From the NCBI GenBank assembly GCA_963708165.1, contig OY970187.1:806001-870000 (forward strand): DNA of 64,000 nucleotides, read 5' to 3'. Each line of letters starts with the position of its first letter. Position 1 is the first letter of the stretch. The notes below the pieces were generated by a model. It saw nothing but the letters and a program-made list of their open reading frames with translations, was not told where the DNA came from and did no database searches. A program made the translations under genes and the position numbers. This document shows, in pieces, positions 44,725 through 52,897 of the stretch. The stretch is from Rubricoccus sp963708165. GTDB taxonomy: Bacteria; Bacteroidota; Rhodothermia; Rhodothermales; Rubricoccaceae.

Positions 44725-45055
44725 AGGCGGCTGAGGACGACCGTCGCCATCCAAAGCGCGTGCCACCTGTTGCCATATCTCACGCCTCGCGCGTTTACAC
44801 CCCCAGGATTTGTCACGTCCCGGCGCCCGCCAGAGGCACAAACGGCCTCTGGCGGATTCGGCGTCGAGCGCGCGCAGCGCGGCCAGCCGGGTGTCCCTCC
44901 CGGAGACGAGGTAGATCTGACGCGGCACGGCTGGCTCGCCAGGGCTTGGCGCGTCTGTTCCGCACCGCCGATTCACACGCTCCCGCCTCTGGCGGGTTGC
45001 TCCCTGTTTCGCCCGCGGTCTATCTTCGGCTCCCCTGAACGGGCTTCCGTTCCTC
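44725..45055. other. Intergenic region upstream of tRNA-Val
   Basis: 331 nt. Half-sites occur around 44829, 44844 and 44985, the first two as an outward-facing pair about 6 nt apart. The tRNA-Val promoter must lie in the last 60 nt (a TTGCTC...TCTATC pair is possible). No gene is supported. Confidence 0.5.
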
Positions 45056-45129
45056 GGGCTCTTAGCTCAGTTGGTTAGAGCGCGTCGTTGACATCGACGA
45101 GGTCACTGGTTCGAATCCAGTAGGGCCCA
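45056..45129 (+). tRNA. tRNA-Val (anticodon GAC)
   Basis: Acceptor arms GGGCTCT and AGGGCCC, discriminator A. D arm TAGCTCAGTTGGTTAGAGCG, anticodon stem CGTCG/CGACG with loop TTGACAT (anticodon GAC at 45090-45092). T arm ACTGGTTCGAATCCAGT. CCA is not encoded. Confidence 0.95.
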
Positions 45130-45134
45130 CTTCC

Positions 45135-45170
45135 AGACCGGCTTGCGCACACGCGTGGGGCGGTCTTGTT
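45135..45170 (+). terminator. Terminator hairpin after tRNA-Val
   Basis: AGACCGGCTTGCGC and GCGTGGGGCGGTCT pair with wobbles and one mismatch around ACAC, followed by TGTTG. A plausible intrinsic terminator starting 5 nt after the tRNA. Confidence 0.65.
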
Positions 45171-45243
45171 GCGTAGGTCCGCGCGGCGCTCAAGCCTCTG
45201 GCGAACCCGCCGATAGCAGGTGGGTACCCAGACCACCTGTCGT

Positions 45244-47097
45244 ATGTCCGTCTCCCGCATCGCCGCGCTGCTCCTGCTGTCGTTCACCTCTGGCGCCGCA
45301 GCGCAAGAGGCGTGGGAATCCGAGATCGTGCGCGAGGGTGCGGACGGCACTCTGACGTACACCTCCGACGCCGAGGGCAACCGCGTGCCCGACTTCTCGC
45401 ACGCGGGCTACCGGGGCGGCGAGACGCTCCCCAAGGTCCCGGTCGTCCTCACGATCACACCTCTGGAGGGAGACGACACCGCGCGCATCCAGGCCGCGCT
45501 CGACGCCGCGGGCGCACGCACGCCCGACGCCAGAGGCTTCCGCGGGGCCGTCCTGCTCACAGCAGGCGAGTACCAGATCAGCGGCACGCTGCGGGTGCGA
45601 GCCTCAGGCGTCGTGCTGCGGGGCGCAGGCGACGGAGAGGACCTGGCGACGAGCACGATTCTGCGCCGCAGCGGCACGAGCCAAGAGCCCGTCGTGATTC
45701 TGGGTGCAGGCACGGCCACAGGCGGCCGCGCAATCATCCAGCGCGACGGCTCGCGCGGCGAGGCGTCTGTCACCGATGCCGTCGTGCCCATTGGCGCAAC
45801 CGCGCTTTCGGTGGATCAGCCGGGATTGTTCGCCTCTGGCGACGACGTGGTCGTGTTTCACCCGGCGACGGCCAAGTGGATCGCTGCGGTCGACGGCGGC
45901 GGCACGTTCGACGATCCAGACTGGCAGGTCGGTGAGATGCCCATCGCGCTCGCCCGGACTGTCGCGCGCGTAAAGGGCAACACGCTCACGCTCGACGCGC
46001 CCACGTTTACGCAGCTCGACGCCAGCCTCTCCCCTTCCACCGTTTACCACCGCGACCGCAGCGGCGTGATCGAAAACGTGGGGCTCGAAGATCTGCGGAT
46101 CGACATCGAGACGGCAAGCCCCACGAGTGAGACGCACGCCGAGGACGCCGTCCGCTTTCTGCAGGTCGAGCACGCGTGGGCCTCTGGCGTGACGGCGCTG
46201 CACTTTTGGCACGCGGGCTTTAGCGTGCAGAACTCGCGCTACGTGACCGTGCAGGACAGCGAGGCGCTAGAGCCGCACTCCGAGATCACGGGCGAGCGGC
46301 GGTACAACTTCGAAGTGGAGCGCTCCCAACTCGTCCTCTTCCAGCGTAACCGCGCGACCGAGGCGCGACATGCCTACGTAGGCAACGGCGAGACGCTGGA
46401 CTCGGGCATCGTCTTTCTCGACAACGTCTCTCAGGACGCCAGCACGTCTAGCGAGGCGCACCAAACGTGGGGCACCGGATTCCTATGGGACAACCACACC
46501 GAGCTGGGCTCGACGGGCAACTCGTGGGTAGCACGGCGCATCCACATGGGCAACCGTGGCAGCTACGGCACGTCGCACGGCTGGTCGTGCGCAGGCTGCG
46601 TGGCGTGGAACGCCGATATGAATGGCGCGCCGCTGATCGTGGAAAAACCTCCCACGGCGCAGAACTACGCGATCGGCACGCAGGGCCCGGCGCTGGACTC
46701 GGGTCCGTTCGTAGGCAACACCGGTGCCTTCATCGAGGGCACCGACCGGGCGGGCCTCTCGCCGCAGTCGCTGTACACGCGCCAGCGCCAGGACCGTCTC
46801 GCGCCGACCACCGCTACGGCTCCACCCCAGGCCTCTGGCGTGCAGCTCCAGCCTCTGGCGCCCAACCCGGCGCGAGAGACCAGCACGATACGTTTTACCC
46901 TCTCGACGCCCAGCGCGGTGCGCCTCTCGCTGTACGACGTGCTCGGCCGTGAGGTCGCCGTTCTCGCCAGAGGCCTGTTCGGCACGGGCGCTCACACCAC
47001 TACGCTGAACGCCAGAGGCGTGACGCCGGGCGTGTACATCGTGCGGCTCGCGGCGGAGGGCGCGAGCGCGGTGCAGCGCGTGACGGTGAGCCGGTAG
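45244..47097 (+). CDS. Secreted right-handed beta-helix protein with T9SS type A sorting domain
   Basis: 617 residues from ATG 45244 (MSVSRIAALLLLSFTSGAAA, signal peptide). The middle has pectate-lyase/polygalacturonase-like features: DDTARIQAALDAAGA, GFRGAVLLTAGEYQISGTLRVRASGVVLRGAG, then parallel-helix strands (IENVGLEDLRIDIE, GFSVQNSRYVTVQDSEAL). The C-terminal 85 residues are a T9SS sorting domain (LAPNPARETSTIRFTLSTPSAVRLSLYDVLGREVAVL...GVYIVRLAAEG). It is therefore probably exported to the cell surface and may bind or cleave polysaccharide; the substrate is unknown. Confidence 0.9.
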   Translation: MSVSRIAALLLLSFTSGAAAQEAWESEIVREGADGTLTYTSDAEGNRVPDFSHAGYRGGETLPKVPVVLTITPLEGDDTARIQAALDAAGARTPDARGFRGAVLLTAGEYQISGTLRVRASGVVLRGAGDGEDLATSTILRRSGTSQEPVVILGAGTATGGRAIIQRDGSRGEASVTDAVVPIGATALSVDQPGLFASGDDVVVFHPATAKWIAAVDGGGTFDDPDWQVGEMPIALARTVARVKGNTLTLDAPTFTQLDASLSPSTVYHRDRSGVIENVGLEDLRIDIETASPTSETHAEDAVRFLQVEHAWASGVTALHFWHAGFSVQNSRYVTVQDSEALEPHSEITGERRYNFEVERSQLVLFQRNRATEARHAYVGNGETLDSGIVFLDNVSQDASTSSEAHQTWGTGFLWDNHTELGSTGNSWVARRIHMGNRGSYGTSHGWSCAGCVAWNADMNGAPLIVEKPPTAQNYAIGTQGPALDSGPFVGNTGAFIEGTDRAGLSPQSLYTRQRQDRLAPTTATAPPQASGVQLQPLAPNPARETSTIRFTLSTPSAVRLSLYDVLGREVAVLARGLFGTGAHTTTLNARGVTPGVYIVRLAAEGASAVQRVTVSR

Positions 47098-47128
47098 CCT
47101 CTGGCGAGCGCAGCATCTGGCGAGCGCA

Positions 47129-47146
47129 GCCTCTGGCGCCAGAGGC
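47129..47146. repeat. Cluster of motif copies between convergent genes
   Basis: GCCTCTGGCGCCAGAGGC, preceded by a half-site at about 47098 and a one-mismatch copy (CATCTGGCG) near 47114, each followed by AGCGCAGC. This looks like local duplication of a motif unit. Confidence 0.85.
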
Positions 47147-47155
47147 GCGAGGCTA

Positions 47156-48106
47156 CTCCACCGCTGCAGCACCACGTCAGAGGCGGGGCGCCAGCGGCTC
47201 GCGGGCTCGAAGCGCTCCCAGAACAAACGCGAGTATGCGCGGATGATCTCGAAGCCCTCGTTGCCAGCCTCCCAGCTCTGGTCTTCTTGATCGGCGGTGA
47301 TGACGGTGAACACATATGGGCCGGAGGGCGCGTGGACGTAGAGCACCTCGGAGCGCGAGGCCGAAACGGCGCCTTGCTTGCTCGCGACCTGCACGCCGGG
47401 CGGAATCGCCGCGAGCGCTTCGTCGTCCCAGATAGGCGCGCGTGAGGGCACGGTGCATCTCCTCGTCCGCCCCTGGCGAGACGACATCCACGTCGCGGTC
47501 GACGATCTCGCGCATCAGCCGTGTCATCTCGCGAGGAGTGGTCTGGCCCCAGCCGTAGCGCTCCCAGTCGGCGCGGCGGCCCTCGGTGCGGCTGTTCATG
47601 CGCGTACCGGTGTAGCCTCTGGCGGCGAGGATCTCGTTGATGCGCGTGCCGCCGCCCGCGAGCGCCTGGAGCCACAGGCTAGAGTTGTTGTCCGAAGCCG
47701 AAAGCATCGTCTCAACCGCCACGTGGAGTTCGATGCGCGCGCTGTCGCGCAAGAGGCCAACGATGCCATGGTCGTCGTAGCGCAGCGAGTCGCGGAAGAC
47801 GAGCGACTGGTCCCACGCGAGGTCGCCGCGATGGACCGCCTCGGCGGTCGCGACGAGGATGGGCACTTTGATCATGCTCGCGCTCGGGAACAGGCTGTCA
47901 GCGCCGAGCGCCGCACTGCGGCCCGTCGGCAGGTGGCGCACATAGACGCCCACACGGCCGCGGAAGCCTCTGGCGAGGTCTTCGACCGCCGCCTGCAACG
48001 CGGCGTCGGGGCGCTCGGCGGGCCACGGCGCCTCGGCAGCCGCCTGGGGCGGAGACGCGGCGCAGCCGATGGTGAAGAGAGCGAGGGCGAGAGCAGCGAG
48101 ACGCAT
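47156..48106 (-). pseudogene. Class A beta-lactamase-like serine hydrolase, frameshifted
   Basis: Starts at ATG 48106 (MRLAALALALFTIGCAASPP, lipoprotein signal). The SxxK motif is in SLFPSASMIKVPILVATAE and the SDN motif is in ETMLSASDNNSSLWLQAL, both correct for class A enzymes. After GADEEMHRALTR the frame shifts by one base near 47437. The match resumes as PIWDDEALAAIPPGVQVASKQGAVSASRSEVLYVHAPSGPYVFTVITAD. The KTG box is replaced by SKQG-type VASKQGAV. The 3' limit is uncertain because the second frame has no early stop. It lies divergent from blaI-like and M56 genes, the layout of a bla regulon. Confidence 0.75.
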
Positions 48107-48188
48107 CGGGCGCGGGAGCAGGGAATCGCAAGATCGCACCCGCCAGAGGCGTGCTCCGAGCCTCTGGCGAGGCGATTGCCTCTTGGAC

Positions 48189-48223
48189 TTGACAACCTAC
48201 TATTCAGTTCGTACGATTAGAAC
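48189..48223 (+). promoter_or_regulatory. Promoter and candidate operator of the blaI-like operon
   Basis: TTGACA (48189-48194), a 17-nt spacer and TACGAT (48212-48217). The -10 box lies inside GTTCGTACGATTAGAAC, which has matching GTTC/GAAC ends and an inner TCGTACGA palindrome, a likely site for the dimeric repressor encoded 19 nt downstream. Binding is inference. Confidence 0.55.
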
Positions 48224-48241
48224 ACGACACCACTCGTCTCT

Positions 48242-48670
48242 ATGCGAAACCCCCTCACCTCTCTCGGCGGGACCGAAATGGAAGTCCTCCGCCACGTCTG
48301 GGCGCTGGGCCGCGCGACCGTCCGCGAAGTCCACGACCGGATCCAGACCGAGCGCCGCCTAGCCTACACGACGGTCATGACCGTCATGAAAAACCTTGCC
48401 GAGAAGGACTATCTCTCGTTCGAGCGCGACGGGCAGACCTACGTCTACACCGCCAAGCGCCGCCCCGAGGAGGTGCGCGGCTCAGTCCTCTCGGGCATCC
48501 TCGACAAGGTCTTCGGCGGCGACCCGGCCTCGCTCGTCCAGACCCTCGTCGACGCCGACCTGAGCGACACCGACCGCCAGCGTCTCCGCGCCATCGTAGA
48601 CGGCTTCGACGCGCCAGAGGCTCGTATCCCGGCTGCCTCTGGCGCCTCAGACCCCGCCGCCGATGCGTGA
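48242..48670 (+). CDS. BlaI/MecI/CopY family transcriptional repressor
   Basis: 142 residues from ATG 48242. The winged helix reads GTEMEVLRHVWALGRATVREVHDRIQTERRLAYTTVMTVMKNLAEKDYLSFERDGQTYVYTAKR, with the MTVMKNL recognition helix typical of BlaI. The C-terminal dimerisation part (SLVQTLVDADLSDTDRQRLRAIVDG) follows. A tail with PEAR and ASGA peptides is motif-encoded. The last 8 nt overlap the M56 protease start, so both proteins are made together. The protease probably cleaves this repressor on induction, as in BlaR1-BlaI systems. Confidence 0.92.
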   Translation: MRNPLTSLGGTEMEVLRHVWALGRATVREVHDRIQTERRLAYTTVMTVMKNLAEKDYLSFERDGQTYVYTAKRRPEEVRGSVLSGILDKVFGGDPASLVQTLVDADLSDTDRQRLRAIVDGFDAPEARIPAASGASDPAADA

Positions 48671-50138
48671 GCCGCTGTCTCTTCTCGCGGAGTTGGGCGC
48701 CTGGGCGCTTCCGCACCTCTGGCTGCCTGTCGCGGTGTGGACCGTCGCCGCGCTCGCCGCCGAGGTCCTGCTGCGTCTCCGCGCACGCACGCATCCGGTC
48801 GTCGCGCTCGGCGTGCGCCGCGCAATTCTGTGGGCGCTCCCCGTCGGGCTGATCGCCGCGGCGCTGCTTCCCCTGCTGCTCCCCGCCGAAGCGACTGAGC
48901 GCATCGCAGTCTTCTCTCCCGAGGTCCTCACGCTTCCCACCCTCGTCATTGGTGGCGGTGCTCCAGCGTCGCCCCAGGCCCCTGCGCCTCTGCCTCTGGC
49001 GCCCCTCGCGGCAGGCTTGGCATTGCTCGTGGCCTCACTCGCCGCCGCCGTGCGCGTGGGCGCGCTCGCCAGAGGCCTCTGGCGGCTGAGCCGATTGACT
49101 TCGGGTACGGCTCACGACGCGAGCGTGCAGCGCGAGGCGGATTTTCTCGCCCGGCAGGCAGGCGTGACGCGCGCCGTGCGCACCGTCACGACAGCTACGC
49201 AGACCGTGCCGTACACCTACGGGTGGCGGCATCCTGTCGTCGTCGTCCCGGCCGCTCTGACCGATGATCCGGCGCGGCTGCGCCTGGTTCTCGCGCACGA
49301 GATCGCGCACGTCGCGCAGGGTGACTTCGCCTCTGGCGTGGCCGACCGTGCCGCCGCGGCGCTGTTCGCATGGCATCCGCTCGTAGCCGTCCTGCTGCGC
49401 CGCATCGACCTGGACCGCGAGCGCGCGACCGATGCCGCCGTGCTCGCCTCGTACCCCAGCGGACGGCGCGATTACGCGGACCTGCTGCTTTCGTTTTCGC
49501 GCCTCCCGTCGCCCGCGCTCACGCTCGGCGCCGCCAGAGGCTCTCGTTCCCTCACATCCCGCATCACGACCATGCAGACCCCTCCCCTCTCTACCGTTCG
49601 ACTGCGCCGCCTCCGCTCCGTGGCGCAGCTTCTCGCGCTGACCCTCTTTCTGGGTGCCGTCGCGCTCGCCGCCGTCGTCACCGTCGGCCCGGCGCAGGCG
49701 CGGACGCTTGTCGCGCCAGAGGCCTCTGGCGACGTTGCTGCTGAAGTCTCTGGCGAGGCGGCCGTCCGCTTCGCGCCCGAGGCACCCACTCCCGTTTCGC
49801 CGCCCGCCGCTGAGACACCGCCAGCGCCTCTGGCGCCAGAGGCGGTCGTGATCCGCGGCACGGTCGCAGACATCATGACCAACGAGCCGCTGGTGGGCGC
49901 AAACGTCGTCGTTGTAGGCACGCAGAAAGGCGCCGCCACTGACGTTGACGGAGCGTTCGTCATCGAGGACGTCGACGCGGGCGATGTGGAGCTTCGCGTC
50001 ACGTTCGTGGGCTATCGGCCGGTTACGCTCACACCAGAGGCCGGGCAGCCCGTCGTCGTCAGAATGATCCCATCTGACCCTGAGGTGATACAGCGACGGA
50101 TGCAAGAGATGCGAGAGCGGCTTGGACAGAACGGATAG
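48663..50138 (+). CDS. M56 family (BlaR1-like) metallopeptidase with carboxypeptidase-regulatory-like domain
   Basis: 491 residues from ATG 48663. Several membrane helices precede the zinc motif HEIAH in LVLAHEIAHVAQGDF; a further helix (LLALTLFLGAVALAAVVTV) leads to a periplasmic part. The linker there (VAPEASGDVAAEVSGEAAV, APLAPEAVV) is encoded by motif palindromes at 49714-49731 and 49826-49843. A CarboxypepD_reg-like domain follows (VIRGTVADIMTNEPLVGANVVVVGTQKGAATDVDGAF). The penicillin-binding sensor of true BlaR1 is absent, so the inducer is unknown. Overlaps the next gene by 17 nt; they may be one frameshifted protein. Confidence 0.9.
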   Translation: MREPLSLLAELGAWALPHLWLPVAVWTVAALAAEVLLRLRARTHPVVALGVRRAILWALPVGLIAAALLPLLLPAEATERIAVFSPEVLTLPTLVIGGGAPASPQAPAPLPLAPLAAGLALLVASLAAAVRVGALARGLWRLSRLTSGTAHDASVQREADFLARQAGVTRAVRTVTTATQTVPYTYGWRHPVVVVPAALTDDPARLRLVLAHEIAHVAQGDFASGVADRAAAALFAWHPLVAVLLRRIDLDRERATDAAVLASYPSGRRDYADLLLSFSRLPSPALTLGAARGSRSLTSRITTMQTPPLSTVRLRRLRSVAQLLALTLFLGAVALAAVVTVGPAQARTLVAPEASGDVAAEVSGEAAVRFAPEAPTPVSPPAAETPPAPLAPEAVVIRGTVADIMTNEPLVGANVVVVGTQKGAATDVDGAFVIEDVDAGDVELRVTFVGYRPVTLTPEAGQPVVVRMIPSDPEVIQRRMQEMRERLGQNG

Positions 50139-50496
50139 CGTAGACTCTCTGCGCGCCATCGACCCCAACGATCCGCAAGCGCCGGACATTTTCGAGGTCG
50201 TCGAAGAGAAGCCTTGGCTGATCGGGGGTCTCGAGCGGCTTCAAGCATCTCTGGTCTACCCGCCAGAGGCCCGCGCCGCTGGCGCCGAGGGCAAGGTGTT
50301 CGTGCAGTTCGTCGTGGACGAGCAGGGTGCCGTGCAAGACGCAAAGGCCGTCCGCTGCCCGAGCGAACTGCTCTGCCAGGCGGCGATCGATGCCGTGCGC
50401 GCGGCCGAGTTCAGGCCCGGCCGCCAGAAAGGCCAGGCGGTCAAGGTGCGCTTCACGCTGCCCATCGACTTTAAGCTGCGCGCCTCTGGCGAGTAA
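50122..50496 (+). CDS. TonB C-terminal domain protein
   Basis: 124 residues from TTG 50122. The domain reads LERLQASLVYPPEARAAGAEGKVFVQFVVDEQGAVQDAKAVRCPSELLCQAAIDAVRAAEFRPGRQKGQAVKVRFTLPIDF, a TonB/TolA C-terminal fold. There is no signal peptide or membrane helix of its own. M56-CarboxypepD-TonB fusions occur in related lineages from memory, and joining the two frames as RLGQTDSVDSLRAID needs removal of one base near 50130. So this may be the C-terminus of the M56 protein. Confidence 0.8.
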   Translation: MDRTDSVDSLRAIDPNDPQAPDIFEVVEEKPWLIGGLERLQASLVYPPEARAAGAEGKVFVQFVVDEQGAVQDAKAVRCPSELLCQAAIDAVRAAEFRPGRQKGQAVKVRFTLPIDFKLRASGE

Positions 50497-50531
50497 CCCT
50501 CACCTCTGGCGCGCTAGCGCCGAGACCTATC

Positions 50532-50564
50532 GCGCGAGCGTTCTCCGGGGCGCTCGCGCTTTTT
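50532..50564 (+). terminator. Intrinsic terminator of the blaI-M56 operon
   Basis: GCGCGAGCG, loop TTCTCCGGGG, CGCTCGCGC, then TTTTT. Located 36 nt after the TonB-domain gene stop. Confidence 0.9.
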
Positions 50565-50593
50565 CGTGCGAGGGCTTTTGGCGCCAGAGGCCT

Positions 50594-51868
50594 TCAGCCG
50601 CCCTTTGTCGCGAGGCGCAGGCCGCGCTCGTAGCGCGTCTTGTAGGCCTTGACGGCGCGGAAGATGGAGCGCGCGGTCTTTTCCTGCCCATCGCGAGAGG
50701 CTAGAAAGCGGGCCTCTTCGGGGTTGGTGATAAAGCCGGTCTCCACCAGAATGGCGGGCATGGACGCGGCCCAGAGCACGAGAAACGGTGCTTGCTTCAC
50801 GCCTCGGCTGTGACGGCCGGAGTTCACAAACTCGCGCTCCACGAGCGTCGCCAGAAGCTGGCTCTCTTCCTGGTACGCGCTCATCGCGAGCGAGCGCAGA
50901 ATGCCGCCCTCGTCGTCGAAGTCCTCGTAGAGGCTGGGGTCGCTCTCTAGTTGAATGACCGAGTTCTCGCGCTCCATCACGCGGCGCGCGCTTTCGGAGC
51001 GGGCGGGGGCCAGGAAAAACGTCTCCGTGCCTCTGGCGCGGGAGGACCCTGCGGCGTTGGCGTGGACAGAGATGAACAGCTTTCCGCCCTCGCGGTTGGC
51101 GATCCGGCCCCGCTCGCGCAGAACGTGAAACTGGTCGTCGCGCGTGCGGGTGTAGACGACGCGCACGCCGAGCTCGCGCTCGATCATCGCGCCCAGACGC
51201 ATGACGACGCCCAGCGCGACCTCTTTGTCGCTCGTGCCGTTGGCGACCGCGCCGTGGTCATCGCCTCCGTGTCCGGCATCGAGCACGATGGTGTCCAACC
51301 GCCAGTTCGTGTCCCCGACGCTACCTGTCGTGGTGCCGCCGGGCGCAGGGCGTTGGGCCTGGGTCTGCACCACCGGCGGGGTCGTACGCCGCGTGGGCGA
51401 CTGGGCCACAGGCTGCGAGGCGGTAGAAAGCGCCACCAGCAGGTCATCGGACTCACGGTCCGGGTAGGCGGCGACCGCGACCACGCCCTGAACCGAGAAG
51501 CGGACCGTTACCACATCGTCCTCGTGAGAGATGCGGTACGAACGCACCGGCCCCTTGGCTTCGCCGCGGCGAATGCCTCTGGCGAGACGCGCACCGCGCA
51601 TGGTGAGCACCACGGAGCCATCGCGCTGGGTCACGTTAAAGTCCTCGATAGACTCCGTCGCATGAACGCGCACCACGTAGCCGCGGCCATCGGAGCGGCG
51701 CGCAAAGGACACGCGCTCGATGCTCGCGACCTGGGCATCAGACGCCATAACGCCCACGGCGCCAGAGGCGGAGGACACGGGCGCAGCCTCCGCCAGAGGC
51801 GAAAGCGCGAGGGCACACAGGAGTGCCGCACAAGCCGTGCGGAGAGGTAGAGGAGCGGAAATCGTCAT
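50594..51868 (-). CDS. N-acetylmuramoyl-L-alanine amidase (Amidase_3)
   Basis: 424 residues from ATG 51868, signal peptide RTACAALLCALALSPLAEAA. An AMIN-like beta domain is likely in residues 45-160 (SFARRSDGRGYVVRVHATESIEDFNVTQRDGSVVLTM). The catalytic zinc amidase follows: DTIVLDAGHGGDDHGAVANGTSDKEV, LFISVHANAAGSS and the catalytic Glu in PAILVETGFITNPEEA. It cleaves the stem peptide from muramic acid in the periplasm and takes part in cell separation or recycling. Length is normal for AMIN-Amidase_3 proteins. Confidence 0.93.
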   Translation of the reverse strand: MTISAPLPLRTACAALLCALALSPLAEAAPVSSASGAVGVMASDAQVASIERVSFARRSDGRGYVVRVHATESIEDFNVTQRDGSVVLTMRGARLARGIRRGEAKGPVRSYRISHEDDVVTVRFSVQGVVAVAAYPDRESDDLLVALSTASQPVAQSPTRRTTPPVVQTQAQRPAPGGTTTGSVGDTNWRLDTIVLDAGHGGDDHGAVANGTSDKEVALGVVMRLGAMIERELGVRVVYTRTRDDQFHVLRERGRIANREGGKLFISVHANAAGSSRARGTETFFLAPARSESARRVMERENSVIQLESDPSLYEDFDDEGGILRSLAMSAYQEESQLLATLVEREFVNSGRHSRGVKQAPFLVLWAASMPAILVETGFITNPEEARFLASRDGQEKTARSIFRAVKAYKTRYERGLRLATKGG

Positions 51869-52153
51869 CGGTCGAGCGCGGGAGCGTACAGGCGTTCCAT
51901 CAACAGCCGTGCCGAACGGAAACGCCGTGGAGTGCGAAGTGCCTCTGGCGGGACCCAGCGCCGCTCGTGGCTCGAAGGGCAGGAATCCCACAACACAACG
52001 TAAAGCAAAGCTGCGTCTCTCGCACGATTTGTCACGCGACCTGCCGCAACGTGTTGCACGCCAACATTTTCACGCGTATCCAGCTACCGGACCTCCGCTG
52101 GATACCACTGTGGATAACCTCGGTTTCGCCAGAGGCGGCTGCCTCGCGCGCGT

Positions 52154-52897
52154 TTACTGACCGAGCAGCTCGCGGAAGCGGTGGTCGACGATCTCGTCGC
52201 CGATTGCAGCTCTCGCCTTGAGCGTCTCCTTGAGCTCGCGAATCTCCGCCTCGGCACGGTCGAGCTCTTCGGCGCGGATCTCCTGCTTGAGGTCGAACAG
52301 CGTGCGTAGCCTCTGGCGCAGGTCTGCGGCGAGCGCGTCGTGCTGCGGGCCGGGGGGGAGTGCGCGAAGCTGATAGGCCAGTCCGGTGATCTCCTGCTCG
52401 AGCTGGGCCTCGCGCTCCATCTGGCGGTACAGCGCCTGATCGGCCTCGGAAAGCTGGCGGCGGTACGCCTCGTTGACGACCGGTGCCAGGCGAGCCTCTG
52501 GCGAGGCCGAGGGCACGATCAGTTCCTCGCCCATGATGAACACGGAATTGTCCGCGCTGGACGACTCATCGAGCGGCACCAGGCGCTCGTCTTCGAGCAC
52601 GAACCACGTGCCGTCCACCTGTACGACAGGCGTGACCGGGCCCACGAGTTCGACCCACCACACGATGCCCGAGAGGTCCAGCCCCGACGGCACCGCCTCT
52701 GGCGGCATGGGCTGGCCATCCATCCAGAGGCCGCCGTCGCGGATCTCAAACAGGCGGGAAGCCGGAGACATCTCGGCGCCCCGCGGCGCCTCGCCGACGA
52801 GCGACTGGCTACGGACCGGCATCGCCTCTGGCGTCTGCGCGTGCAACGGCGCGACCAGAACGAAGGCCAGAACGGCGAAGACAGAAGTGCGAATCAT
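52154..52897 (-). CDS. Secreted protein with C-terminal coiled coil
   Basis: 247 residues from ATG 52897 (MIRTSVFAVLAFVLVAPLHAQ, signal peptide). Residues 45-130 are beta-rich with Trp (LWMDGQPMPPEAVPSGLDLSGIVWWVELVGP). The last 90 residues are a charged coiled coil (RQLSEADQALYRQMEREAQLEQEITGLAY, EIRAEELDRAEAEIRELKETLKAR). No family recognised. The start overlaps the stop of the putative anti-sigma gene (ATGA), so it belongs to the sigma operon and may be an envelope component of that regulatory circuit. Confidence 0.75.
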   Translation of the reverse strand: MIRTSVFAVLAFVLVAPLHAQTPEAMPVRSQSLVGEAPRGAEMSPASRLFEIRDGGLWMDGQPMPPEAVPSGLDLSGIVWWVELVGPVTPVVQVDGTWFVLEDERLVPLDESSSADNSVFIMGEELIVPSASPEARLAPVVNEAYRRQLSEADQALYRQMEREAQLEQEITGLAYQLRALPPGPQHDALAADLRQRLRTLFDLKQEIRAEELDRAEAEIRELKETLKARAAIGDEIVDHRFRELLGQ

